The notes below the pieces were generated by a model, which saw only the letters and a list, made by a program, of their open reading frames with translations, made no database searches and was not told the DNA's origin. Below, in pieces: positions 41,162 through 50,394 of a stretch of 64,000 bases of DNA; the stretch's first letter is position 1; each line of letters opens with the position of its first letter. This stretch comes from Verrucomicrobiales bacterium (GTDB lineage: Bacteria; Verrucomicrobiota; Verrucomicrobiia; Limisphaerales; JAYPXF01). Location: positions 1-64,000 of the forward strand of contig PBAL01000076.1 of NCBI GenBank assembly GCA_002715965.1, written 5' to 3'. Position numbers and translations under genes: made by a program.

Positions 41162-42421
41162 TTAAAAATCCACGTTGAAGAACGACTTGGCGTTCGTCAC
41201 GAAGATCTTCTCCGCCAATCCCTGCGCCTGCTCGAGCCTGAAATAATTTGAATCAATCTTCTCTTGGAGCACTTCGGCGATCAGATTTCGCGCCGTCCGG
41301 AACGTCGCGAAGGATTCCTCGGCGTGCCAGTTGTCGCCACCCATCATCATTCGGCTTTCGTCCGGCAAGACTTCAATCGCCTCGTGGAATGCCCGCTTGA
41401 AGTGACTTGGGCTCAGCAGGAATGACCAGGTCAGATCGATCCAAATGTTTCGGTAGACAAAGGCCATGCCGAGCAACTCAGCACTCCACGGATAGGCCAG
41501 ATGCATGAGCAGGAATCGCGTCTTCGGATGACGCTCGATCAGGCCCGCGACGTTTAACGGATGCGAACCTCTGATGATCGCTGTTCCCAAGTGCATCTGC
41601 ATCGGGATGTCCCTTTCCCCGGCCAACGTGCACATGCGGTCGACCACGAAATCCCCGAACGCCTTCCGTTCTTCAGCGCTCGCCATCGGATTGCCCCACG
41701 CCCTTCTGGCCAGGTCCTCATCCGGCTCGTCAAACTGGATGTCGCGGTCGTATGCAAGGGCGTTCTTCAATCCCACTTGATTGCGCTCCTCCATCGTGTC
41801 GACCAATCGCTCAAGCAAAATACAGAAATCTGCAAAGGTCCCACACCGCATTCCCACTTCGTCCGCAAAGTATCCGACACCGTTGCCGTTGTGATCACGC
41901 CGATCCTGATGCCACGCCATGGCCAGTCCGTTGATTCGCATCACCGATCGATAGTGGTCGCCCAACTCACGTTTTGCATTCAGCAACGGCGCGGCGTAGA
42001 TGTCCGTCACGATCTCGCGCACGCCCGCGCGCCGCATCACCTCATGCGGCCAGTTGGAATCCAGATGCCGTTCGCGAATCGCAGCATCCAGTGTCTGCCA
42101 ATTCTTCTCGGTGATTCCCTGGCCGGCGAGATCGTACAACTCATCGAGTCCCTGAACCAGATTTCGCACAAAGTGATTCGACCCGCTGTGCTCGACATAC
42201 GGCGCCACTTCTTCCCAGGTCGACTTCGCCGACTCGGTCAACATCGGGTCTTCTTCACGATTCTCGGACGGCAGTGGGTAAGGCCGCTCCTGCGTCCAGC
42301 CCGCATAGCTCTGCCTCAGGAGATCCAGCAACCCAACGTTGCGGTTTAAGAACGTCGCCGGCATGTGATGTTCATGAACATCAAAGATCGGAAGTTGATC
42401 GATGAACTCGCCAATACTCAT
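41162..42421 (-). CDS. Amidohydrolase family protein
   Basis: PIFDVHEHHMPATF; IPMQMHLGTAIIRGSHPLNVAGLIERHPKTRFLLMHLAYPWSAELLGMA; MMGGDNWHAEES. Confidence 0.85.
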   Translation of the reverse strand: MSIGEFIDQLPIFDVHEHHMPATFLNRNVGLLDLLRQSYAGWTQERPYPLPSENREEDPMLTESAKSTWEEVAPYVEHSGSNHFVRNLVQGLDELYDLAGQGITEKNWQTLDAAIRERHLDSNWPHEVMRRAGVREIVTDIYAAPLLNAKRELGDHYRSVMRINGLAMAWHQDRRDHNGNGVGYFADEVGMRCGTFADFCILLERLVDTMEERNQVGLKNALAYDRDIQFDEPDEDLARRAWGNPMASAEERKAFGDFVVDRMCTLAGERDIPMQMHLGTAIIRGSHPLNVAGLIERHPKTRFLLMHLAYPWSAELLGMAFVYRNIWIDLTWSFLLSPSHFKRAFHEAIEVLPDESRMMMGGDNWHAEESFATFRTARNLIAEVLQEKIDSNYFRLEQAQGLAEKIFVTNAKSFFNVDF

Positions 42422-42541
42422 GTGTCTGAGCAGAGCACGAACTCAAAAGAAGTAAAGCCCACCTCCGGTCGCATCCAGCCACCGATACAAGTACGACGAT
42501 GAAACATACGTTACATCATTGTGGTCACTGCGCGATCGGGC

Positions 42542-43576
42542 TTACAGAGAGACCGCCGTTCCGCTTTCAGCCGACTCGTAGATCGCGAACACCGTCTTCA
42601 AGGCGCGCAGGCTGTCCTGCACACTGATCGGCGCCTCGGTCTCGTTCGCGCAGGCTTCAACGGCAGCCTGGACAAAAGGCGTGTAACCACGGGGTTGCTT
42701 GGAGCCGCTGAATTCCTGGATCTGCCGTGCCTTGTCCCCGGTTGATTCGTACCAGTGCAGGGGCTTGTCCAGCATCTGTTGCAGGTGAAGCCAGCCCTTG
42801 GAACCCCAGACCTTGATTCCAGAATGATAGCGCCGGTCCAGGTAGTAACCGGAATTCATCGTACCGAGAAATCCATCCTCAAACTTCATCGTGGCCACAG
42901 CGGAATCTTCAACCTTGATGGGCTGCCCGCCCGTGTTGTGGATCATGCCCGTGACCCGTTCGATGGATGCGCCGGTGAGATGCATCGCCAGGTCGAGCCA
43001 ATGAATGCCGAGCCAAATCAAATGACCGCCACCCGACCGGCTCCGATCGGTATACCAGGCATCCTGATAACTCTTGCGGGTCAGGCGGGTCTGGTCGGCG
43101 ACGAGGTGCAGGTCCAATCCATAGATCTCCCCGATTCGACCTGACGCGATCAGCTCGCGCGCGAATTGAAACTCCGGATTCAACCGATTTGCCAGGGCCA
43201 GCATCAGATTCAGATGCTTGCTCTCCGCCTTGAACGCCAGCGGCTGAAAATCATCGGCGCGCACACACGATGGTTTCTCGGCAAACACGTGACAGCCGGC
43301 ATCCAATGCCGCGTCGATGACCGGTGGAGCCACGCGCGCTTCCAAGGTCACGATGACCATCTCCGGCTTTTCACGCTTGAGCAGTTCGTCGTGGGATTCG
43401 TAGAGGCGCGTCAGCTTGTTTCCCATTCGCTTCTTCGCCTCCGGCACCCAGCGCTGGCCGGGATCGGAAAGCACGACTTCCGAGCAGGCGTCTGTGGTGG
43501 CCAAGGCGGTGAAATAGGCAGTTACATGCGCGCCGTCGGAATTCGTGATGAATCCAACCTTGATCTTCTTGGGCAT
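42542..43576 (-). CDS. Gfo/Idh/MocA family oxidoreductase
   Basis: IKVGFITNSDGAHVTAYF; HVFAEKPSCVRADDFQPLAFKAESKHLNLMLALANRLNPEFQFARELIASGRIGEIYGL. Confidence 0.9.
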   Translation of the reverse strand: MPKKIKVGFITNSDGAHVTAYFTALATTDACSEVVLSDPGQRWVPEAKKRMGNKLTRLYESHDELLKREKPEMVIVTLEARVAPPVIDAALDAGCHVFAEKPSCVRADDFQPLAFKAESKHLNLMLALANRLNPEFQFARELIASGRIGEIYGLDLHLVADQTRLTRKSYQDAWYTDRSRSGGGHLIWLGIHWLDLAMHLTGASIERVTGMIHNTGGQPIKVEDSAVATMKFEDGFLGTMNSGYYLDRRYHSGIKVWGSKGWLHLQQMLDKPLHWYESTGDKARQIQEFSGSKQPRGYTPFVQAAVEACANETEAPISVQDSLRALKTVFAIYESAESGTAVSL

Positions 43577-43621
43577 GCCTCAGAGATAGATGAATCGGCT
43601 CAAAACCCAAGCCCATTTCGC

Positions 43622-44089
43622 TTGGCCGAAGCCGGATACAGGCCCGTCATTGCGGCCAGCAAGAAAAGTGTCGTTCACGACTTCGATCCCGATGGGAACA
43701 CCTACGTTGAAAAGCCAGGTTACCGCATTGATGCCGACATCGCCTTGTCCAAGGTGAAGGGCGATGACCACATCGCCATGATCCTCATCGGCGGACGCGC
43801 GCCTGAATTCCTTCGCTACAACCGGACGCTCATCAAACTGGTGAAGGATTTCGACCAGAAAAGGAAATGGATTTTCTCCATTTGCCATGGCGGGCAGATC
43901 CTCGCCGAGGCGGGCGTGCTCAAAGGCCGCAAGATGACCTGCTACATCAATGTTCGAACCGAAGCCACGGCAGCCGGTGCGAAATGGATCAACAAACAAA
44001 GTATCACCGACGGCAACCTCGTCACCGCCCAGACTTGGGAAAGCCACGCCGACTTCTACCGCGACATCTTCAAGTGTTTGAAATGCTGA
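43622..44089 (+). pseudogene. 5'-truncated DJ-1/PfpI family gene
   Basis: AEAGYRPVIAASKKSVVHDFDPDGNTYVEKPGYRIDADIALSKVKGDDHIAMILIGGRAPEFLRYNRTLIKLVKDF...FSICHGGQILAEAGVLKGRK...SITDGNLVTAQTWESHADF; no N-terminal strand/Glu segment and no ATG in frame near the start. Confidence 0.65.
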
Positions 44090-44147
44090 GCTGCACGCAC
44101 TTATCATTCGACCCGCTGGCAAAATCATCCAATTCTATCGCAACCCT

Positions 44148-45089
44148 ATGAAACAAATCCTCACACTCACTTTCGCGGTTCTTCTCGCCTTCACCTCAAC
44201 AACGAGCGCGGAAGATCGGCTCGTGCTGGTCAGTGCATCTTACGGCAAGGACGTCCTCGCCATCTGTGAAGCCAACGGAGATGTCCTCTGGAAATACGAC
44301 ACAGGCGGTCCGAAGAAAGGCCACGCCGGACATCACGATGTTCACCTGCTCAAGAACGGCAACATCCTCTTCCATGATACCTGGACCAACACCAAGGAAA
44401 TCACCCTCGCCAAAAAGGTCGTCTGGGAATACGACAGCGCCAGGAAGAACGGCAACAAGGGCAAGCGCGTCAACGTACACGCCTTCGCACGCCTGCCCAA
44501 TGGCGAGACGGTCATCGTTGAAAGCGCGGTCGGCCGCATCATTCACGTGGATCGCAAAGGCAAGATAACCAAGAGCGTGCCGCTGGGCACAGGCGGCCGC
44601 CAAAACACCCGGCTGATGCGCATCCTCGACAACGGAAACTACCTCACCTGCGCCGAACGTCCCGGCGTCGTCACCGAATACGACAGCAAGGGCAAGATCG
44701 TCTGGGAATACGAGATCGGCACGCGGGTCTATGGCGCCATTCGTCTGAAGAACGGCAACACCCTCATCGCATCCGGAAGCGGCAACAGCATCGTCGAAGT
44801 CACTCCCGACAAAAAAGTCGTCTGGGACATCACCAAGAAGGTTCCCGGCACAGACATCACTCTCGGCTGGATGACCATGTTGCAGGAACTCCCCAACGGC
44901 AATCGTGTCATCGGCAACTGCCACGCCGGGGACAAGAACCCGCAGATCTTCGAGGTCACCCAAGACAAGAAAGTCGTCTGGGAATTTGACGAATGGGACC
45001 TCGTCGGCAACGGCCTCGCCTGCTGGCAGATCCTCGACGGCAAACAATCAGCCATGATCCGCAAGAAACTCGCGAAGCTGACGCGATGA
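44148..45089 (+). CDS. Secreted PQQ-like beta-propeller repeat protein
   Basis: Signal peptide; repeated GDVLWKYDTGG, KKVVWEYDSA, GKIVWEYEIGTRVYGAIRLKNGNTLIASGSGNSIVEVTPDKKVVWD, DKKVVWEFDEW. Confidence 0.82.
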   Translation: MKQILTLTFAVLLAFTSTTSAEDRLVLVSASYGKDVLAICEANGDVLWKYDTGGPKKGHAGHHDVHLLKNGNILFHDTWTNTKEITLAKKVVWEYDSARKNGNKGKRVNVHAFARLPNGETVIVESAVGRIIHVDRKGKITKSVPLGTGGRQNTRLMRILDNGNYLTCAERPGVVTEYDSKGKIVWEYEIGTRVYGAIRLKNGNTLIASGSGNSIVEVTPDKKVVWDITKKVPGTDITLGWMTMLQELPNGNRVIGNCHAGDKNPQIFEVTQDKKVVWEFDEWDLVGNGLACWQILDGKQSAMIRKKLAKLTR

Positions 45090-45548
45090 CGAGCAGCAAC
45101 TGTGACGGTTTTGCACGCAGCGAAACATCTCACTGGACGGCGCAGACCCCGATGTCTTGCAGAATGGTGGTCCAGAATTAACGCGGGCGAGGCGAAGTAG
45201 AAATCAGTCGCGAGGGCTCTATCGACATACCTTTCCAACGCCCCCAAGACACCAAACAAAATGATCTATCGCGATGGTGATCACAATCGCATGAGATCAA
45301 TAACACCGGAACGACCTGGCGATTCGCCCAGAACCGGATAGAGCGAATTTCGGCACGCTTACACCGGGGTTCGGCGAGCGGATTCCGAGAGAAAACGGGG
45401 CCTCTTGTAAGTTCTGTGGCGATCCTCAATGCTCTCTTCGGCGATATGCGGTTTGCCCAGCTTTTCGACTCCAATCCGGTGGTCTGCGTATCCGATGCTC
45501 CGTTCCAGCCCATTGACTATTGGGGTGGCATCAGATGATGTATTCGGC

Positions 45549-47000
45549 ATGAAAAACAGACGAAAACTGATTTGGCTCGTAGCAACCGTCGGCAGCCTCG
45601 CATGCAATCGGATGGAAGTGAACGCCGCGCCAGCCAGACCAAACATCGTTTTCATTCTGGCCGACGATCTTGGATGGGCCGATCTTGCGTGCTACGGGAG
45701 CGACCTCCATGAGACGCCGAACCTCGATCGGCTGGCGCAGGAGGGGATGCGCTTCACAGACGCATACTCCGCCAGCCCGGTCTGCACACCGACCCGGGTC
45801 TCCCTGCTGACGGGCAAGCATCCGGCTCGTTTGCACATGACGATCTGGCGTGAAGCCGCGCTCAATCGCGGCAATCGAAAGCTGTTGCATCCGATCTGCA
45901 AGGATTCGTTGCCAGTGGACGAAACAACCTATGCGGAACTGCTTCGCGACGCCGGCTACTACAACGCTCACCTGGGCAAATGGCATGTCGGCAGGGCCGA
46001 AGCGTATCCTCAGGCCCATGGTTTTCATCAAAACATCGGTGGTACGCTTTGGGGCGCGCCACAATCGTTTTGGCATCCTTACAATGGCGATGCTTACTTC
46101 CGCGATTGGCGCTACGTGCCGGATCTTGAACCTTCCCTCGAAGGCGATTACCTGACCGACGTTCTCACGGGCAAGGCGCTTGCCGTCATGGAAGAACGGG
46201 CGGCTGCCAGGCGACCTTTCTTCATCAATCTTTGGTATCACAGCGTCCACACCCCGATCGAAGGCAAACCCGGGCTGGTGGATCATTATCAGCAGAAGAT
46301 CACGGAAGAGCGCCGACAACGAAATCCGCACTATGCTGCAATGGTCCACAGTCTGGATGAAAATGTCGGCCGCGTGCTCAATAAGATCGATGAGCTCGGC
46401 CTCCGGAGAAGCACTCTTGTCGTTTTCTCATCTGACAACGGCGGTTTCACGCGCTTCTGCAAATTGAACAAAGGCCTGCAGGTTGCCGACAACACACCGC
46501 TGCGCAGTGGCAAAGGCTCGTGCTACGAAGGAGGTATTCGCGTGCCCCTGATCGTTCGCGGTCCTGGTGTCACGGCCAACTCGGTCTGTAAAACACCCGT
46601 CATTTCCTGCGACCTGTTCCATACCTTTCTCGATGCGGCGCGAATCGGCAAACGACCGGATGGCCCGACCGATGGACGCACTTTGAAGAACCTGCTGCGC
46701 GATCCGAACACGCGATTCGATCGCAAAGCCCTTCACTTCCACTATCCGCACTACTATTCAACCACCTCACCGGTGAGTGCGATTCGAAGCGGGAATTGGA
46801 AGTTGCTGGATTACTACGGTGAAGATCGTCTGGAATTGTTCGATCTGGATCAGGACCCAGGTGAATCCACCGATCTCGCCAAGAGCCGTCCGGAGATCGC
46901 TTCCAGTTTGCGCAGCAAACTTCACGCATGGCGAAGGCAGGTCGGCGCGCTCGAACCGGAACCCAATCCGAACAAGCCGGCCAACCGCAAGAAGAGATAG
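45549..47000 (+). CDS. Sulfatase (arylsulfatase A-like)
   Basis: RPNIVFILADDLGWADLACYGS; SASPVCTPTRVSLLTGKHPARLH (CxPxR); YNAHLGKWHVG; FSSDNGGF. Confidence 0.94.
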   Translation: MKNRRKLIWLVATVGSLACNRMEVNAAPARPNIVFILADDLGWADLACYGSDLHETPNLDRLAQEGMRFTDAYSASPVCTPTRVSLLTGKHPARLHMTIWREAALNRGNRKLLHPICKDSLPVDETTYAELLRDAGYYNAHLGKWHVGRAEAYPQAHGFHQNIGGTLWGAPQSFWHPYNGDAYFRDWRYVPDLEPSLEGDYLTDVLTGKALAVMEERAAARRPFFINLWYHSVHTPIEGKPGLVDHYQQKITEERRQRNPHYAAMVHSLDENVGRVLNKIDELGLRRSTLVVFSSDNGGFTRFCKLNKGLQVADNTPLRSGKGSCYEGGIRVPLIVRGPGVTANSVCKTPVISCDLFHTFLDAARIGKRPDGPTDGRTLKNLLRDPNTRFDRKALHFHYPHYYSTTSPVSAIRSGNWKLLDYYGEDRLELFDLDQDPGESTDLAKSRPEIASSLRSKLHAWRRQVGALEPEPNPNKPANRKKR

Positions 47001-47322
47001 GCCACCGGCCAAAGCCGGACTTGGCACGGCGCGCGCGTTGCCGCATAAGCGACCCGGTCATCCCATAAAATCGTATTGGTCTTTACTCTCATTCGTCGCG
47101 ATTGTGCTGGTCAGCTTTTGTTCCATGGCACTCTCCCGTTGGGCTCCCTGTGAGAAAGTGCCGGGGTGCGGGAGAACGCATCGAAAACCGTTTGATCTGA
47201 CTTCTGTCAAACTCAGAGTTGCTTGTAGTTCGGGTATTTCGTGTTTTCGGCGGGCCGAAAAAATGTCTCCAAATTCTTCCCTCGGACAGCCTGTGTCCAA
47301 CCCTGCCGGGCAGGATGCGCGC

Positions 47323-47532
47323 ATGAAACTACTCGCGACTGACTGGAAATGCATCGGATCGAAACACCTGTGGACCTGTGGCAAAGCCGCGTTGTTTCGT
47401 TGTGCGGATGGAAGGTTTGAACTCCGTGGCGGATCGCGCGACGATCGGCTTGAGGCTCTGGAATGGGCCTCGATGTTCGACCACGACGCCGTATTCGATC
47501 CATGCCCGACGAATCACCCGGAACGGAACTGA
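47323..47532 (+). CDS. Small hypothetical protein upstream of and overlapping the GIY-YIG gene
   Basis: 69-aa ORF MKLLATDWKCIGSKHLWTCGKAALFRCADGRFELRGGSRDDRLEALEWASMFDHDAVFDPCPTNHPERN overlapping the downstream start. Confidence 0.45.
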   Translation: MKLLATDWKCIGSKHLWTCGKAALFRCADGRFELRGGSRDDRLEALEWASMFDHDAVFDPCPTNHPERN

Positions 47533-48368
47533 CTGAGGCAGCCGCCGAACGCGGCAGCCAACTCTGGCTCTTCCCTCCCGCAAAGCCCATGAACGAACGC
47601 TTCGGCGCGGAGTTCTTTCGCGCCATCCCGAGGAAGCCGGGCGTCTACTCTTTCCGCGATGGAGAAGGGACGCTGATTTACGTCGGCAAGGCCAAGTCGC
47701 TCCGAGATAGACTGAACAGTTACCGCTACGTCCATCCGGATCGCGACTCGCGCAAGACCTGGCGGTTGGTGAATGAAATCCGGGAAATCACCTGGGAGGA
47801 ATGCGAGTCCCATGCCGCGGCTCTGTTACGCGAGAACGCCTTGCTGCGCGAACATCGGCCTCGATTCAATCGCGCCAACGTCTGGCCCTGGGCCGCGGTG
47901 TATATCGGCGTTCGTGAAGAAGATGAACGAGTCCATCTGCGGGTCGGGAGAGAGTTGGATCCGCAGTTCCAATGGCACGGCGCTTACAAGAGTTTCGCCA
48001 TTCAGGCTTTCAACGCGATGTGCCGGCTCCTTCATGCGCGTTATCACAATGACGCGACTCCCCTGAACTGGTTCAGCACGGATCATGCACGTGAGTTTTC
48101 CGTTTCCTCTGCCGATTGCATGGCCGATAGGCTCTCGGAATTTCTGAGTGGCCGCTCGTCGGGATTCTTGACGGAGTTCGAATCCGAACAGGCGAACGAA
48201 AGCCTGCCCTTCGCCAGTCAGGAACTGGCTTTGCACGACCTTGTTCTCCTCGAACAATTCTACGAGAAAGGCGCAACCCGCATTCGCAAGATTCGCGCCG
48301 AACAACCCGGTGATGAACTGATCAGTCCTGAAGAACTTGTGGATTGGGTGGCGGTTCAGGGGGCTTGA
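47502..48368 (+). CDS. GIY-YIG nuclease family protein (UvrC N-terminal-like)
   Basis: RAIPRKPGVYSFRDGEGTLIYVGKAKSLRDRLNSY; ALLRENALLREHRPRFNRAN. Confidence 0.88.
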   Translation: MPDESPGTELTEAAAERGSQLWLFPPAKPMNERFGAEFFRAIPRKPGVYSFRDGEGTLIYVGKAKSLRDRLNSYRYVHPDRDSRKTWRLVNEIREITWEECESHAAALLRENALLREHRPRFNRANVWPWAAVYIGVREEDERVHLRVGRELDPQFQWHGAYKSFAIQAFNAMCRLLHARYHNDATPLNWFSTDHAREFSVSSADCMADRLSEFLSGRSSGFLTEFESEQANESLPFASQELALHDLVLLEQFYEKGATRIRKIRAEQPGDELISPEELVDWVAVQGA

Positions 48369-48374
48369 TCAAAT

Positions 48375-48459
48375 GCAAAGAGCGCAGAGATCGCAAAGAT
48401 TGTGAATTGGGTGAGAAACTGTTCCTCACCCACATCTTTGCGATCTCTGCGCTCTTTGC
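48375..48459. repeat. Long intergenic inverted repeat/hairpin
   Basis: GCAAAGAGCGCAGAGATCGCAAAGAT (48375-48400) and exact reverse complement ATCTTTGCGATCTCTGCGCTCTTTGC (48434-48459), with inner TGGGTGAG/CTCACCCA arms. Confidence 0.95.
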
Positions 48460-48512
48460 GGTTAATTCCACTTGCGCAAATCCACCATGCATCGTTGTGA
48501 TTAACGCCAGAC

Positions 48513-49670
48513 ATGCGCAAACGAATTGCAGTCATCATGGAAGGCCGGGTGGGATACGAACGCGAGGTATTGCTCGGCATTCGCGAATTCGCGGCGCGCC
48601 AAACCGACTGGGTGCTGCGCCTCGAACTTCCTGGCCGGAACGTGCGACGATTCCTGAATGACTGGAAACCGGACGGCGTGTTGTATCAGTCCGCCGGCGT
48701 GTCCCCGTCCAGTTTGAAAGCATTATGCGCACTCTCGTGCCCGGTCGTGCACGTCTCCGATTCCAGCGATGAACTGCCGGTCGCATGCGTGGGACTCGAC
48801 AATTCGACCATTGGTCAGACGGCTGCGGATTACTTGTGCGAGCGCGGCTGTGAAAACTTTGCCTTCGTGGGATTGCGCAAAGCCGCGTTTTCCAATGCGC
48901 GTCAACTCGCGTTTGCCGATCGCCTGAGAGAGACGGGCCGTACGGTGCATTCGTTTATCCTGCCCGGAAACGTATGGGTGCTGGATAGAGACACCGAGTC
49001 ACGACTCAAACGCTGGTTGAAGAAGCTTCCCAAACCGACTGGCTTGTTTGCCGTGCACGATGAGTGTTCGCTTCGCTTGGTGACGCTTTGCCGCGACGAA
49101 GGCATGACGATTCCGGATGATCTCGCAATTCTTGGTGCAGACAACGACACGCTCATTTGCGAACTCGCCGAACCTCGCCTGTCCAGCATCGCAGTTCCCT
49201 CCCGCGAAGTGGGTCGTGCTGCCGCGGAACGACTGGCCGCGTTCCTGAGCAAGAACACTCGCCGCAATCGAAAAGCCCTCCTCTTGAAACCCACAGGTGT
49301 CATCGCCCGCCAGTCCACGGACCTGAACCAAACTCCGAATGAAACAGTAAATCGTGTGCTGCGTTTCATCTCCGCGCATTTCGACCAGCGATTGAACGTT
49401 GAGGAGATTCTTCGCGAAGTCGGTGTGAGTCGACGCGCACTTGAGCGCCTCTTCAAGGCGCACATCGGCCGTTCCCCGCTGCAGGAACTTCATCGCCGAC
49501 GCGTCGAACACGCGGCGCATCTCCTGAGAAGCACGAACGAACCGCTTCATCGAATCGCGGGCCGTTGCGGATTCAGTGATGCTTCCCAATTCGTCCGTCT
49601 GTTTCGTGGTCGAATGGGGAAGACTCCTGGGAAGTATCGAATGGATCTCCCAAGAGGGACGCACGATTGA
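48513..49670 (+). CDS. XylR-type substrate-binding AraC-family transcriptional regulator
   Basis: RIAVIMEGRVGYEREVLLGIREFA; LacI-like sensor domain; C-terminal VEEILREVGVSRRALERLFKAHIGRSPLQELHRRRVEHAAHLLRSTNEPLHRIAGRCGFSDASQFVRLFRGRMGKTPGKYR. Confidence 0.93.
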   Translation: MRKRIAVIMEGRVGYEREVLLGIREFAARQTDWVLRLELPGRNVRRFLNDWKPDGVLYQSAGVSPSSLKALCALSCPVVHVSDSSDELPVACVGLDNSTIGQTAADYLCERGCENFAFVGLRKAAFSNARQLAFADRLRETGRTVHSFILPGNVWVLDRDTESRLKRWLKKLPKPTGLFAVHDECSLRLVTLCRDEGMTIPDDLAILGADNDTLICELAEPRLSSIAVPSREVGRAAAERLAAFLSKNTRRNRKALLLKPTGVIARQSTDLNQTPNETVNRVLRFISAHFDQRLNVEEILREVGVSRRALERLFKAHIGRSPLQELHRRRVEHAAHLLRSTNEPLHRIAGRCGFSDASQFVRLFRGRMGKTPGKYRMDLPRGTHD

Positions 49671-49839
49671 TGGCACTCCAGCAACGCTTCAATTGAGCCT
49701 GTTCGCGTTTTGGAATCGAATTCTTCGAAACTTCTGTTTGAATCTGGTGTAGTGGGTCTGGGATTTGGAACATTGGTTTGGAAGGATGTCTGACTTAATC
49801 ATATCGTTGGTGTTTCCCTTGGTGGTCTGGGCTTCGTAG

Positions 49840-50394
49840 ATGAGCTATTACGCACCTGAGGCTCACAAATACCTCACATTCTGGCCGCGTTTCTGGGCGC
49901 CTGTTGTTGATGAATTGATTCTCTGGCTTCCGACAGTGTTGATTGGGATACCGGTGGCCCTATCCGGTGGGGATTTGTCGCTGTTCGCCTCACTGTCGTT
50001 GACCGCGTTGTACTTCATCTACTCAATCCATATGCATGGAACATACGGCGCCACAGTGGGCAAAATCACAACCAGAATCCGAGTGGTCGATGCGGAGACA
50101 GAGCAACCGATTACGTATCGACAGGCGTTCCTGAGGGACTCTGTGCCGTTGGGGTTCACCGTAGTCCTGGTCTTGGTGGGGTTCGGAGGCGGGCGGTCAA
50201 CAAAAGAGCTTCAGGCTGAAATCGGTCTGATTTTCCTTGGCTGGTTTCTGGCGGAGATCGTTACGATGTTTGCAAATGACAAGCGGCGAGCAATTGAGCC
50301 CCGGAGGGCAGGTTGGTGCGTCGATGGGTTAGCCGTTTGGGAAATACGAATGACAAAGCGACGCCTTGCGTCCAGTCTCAATCCTTGCACATGA
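49840..50394 (+). CDS. RDD family membrane protein
   Basis: FWPRFWAPVVDELILWLP; YGATVGKITTRIRVVDAETEQPITYRQAFLRDSVPL; NDKRRAIE. Confidence 0.8.
   Translation: MSYYAPEAHKYLTFWPRFWAPVVDELILWLPTVLIGIPVALSGGDLSLFASLSLTALYFIYSIHMHGTYGATVGKITTRIRVVDAETEQPITYRQAFLRDSVPLGFTVVLVLVGFGGGRSTKELQAEIGLIFLGWFLAEIVTMFANDKRRAIEPRRAGWCVDGLAVWEIRMTKRRLASSLNPCT

Noticed and set aside
50300-50394. Possible frameshift at the RDD protein C-terminus
   Set aside because: The alternative frame does not restore a clear RDD ending by eye; needs alignment, not supported here.
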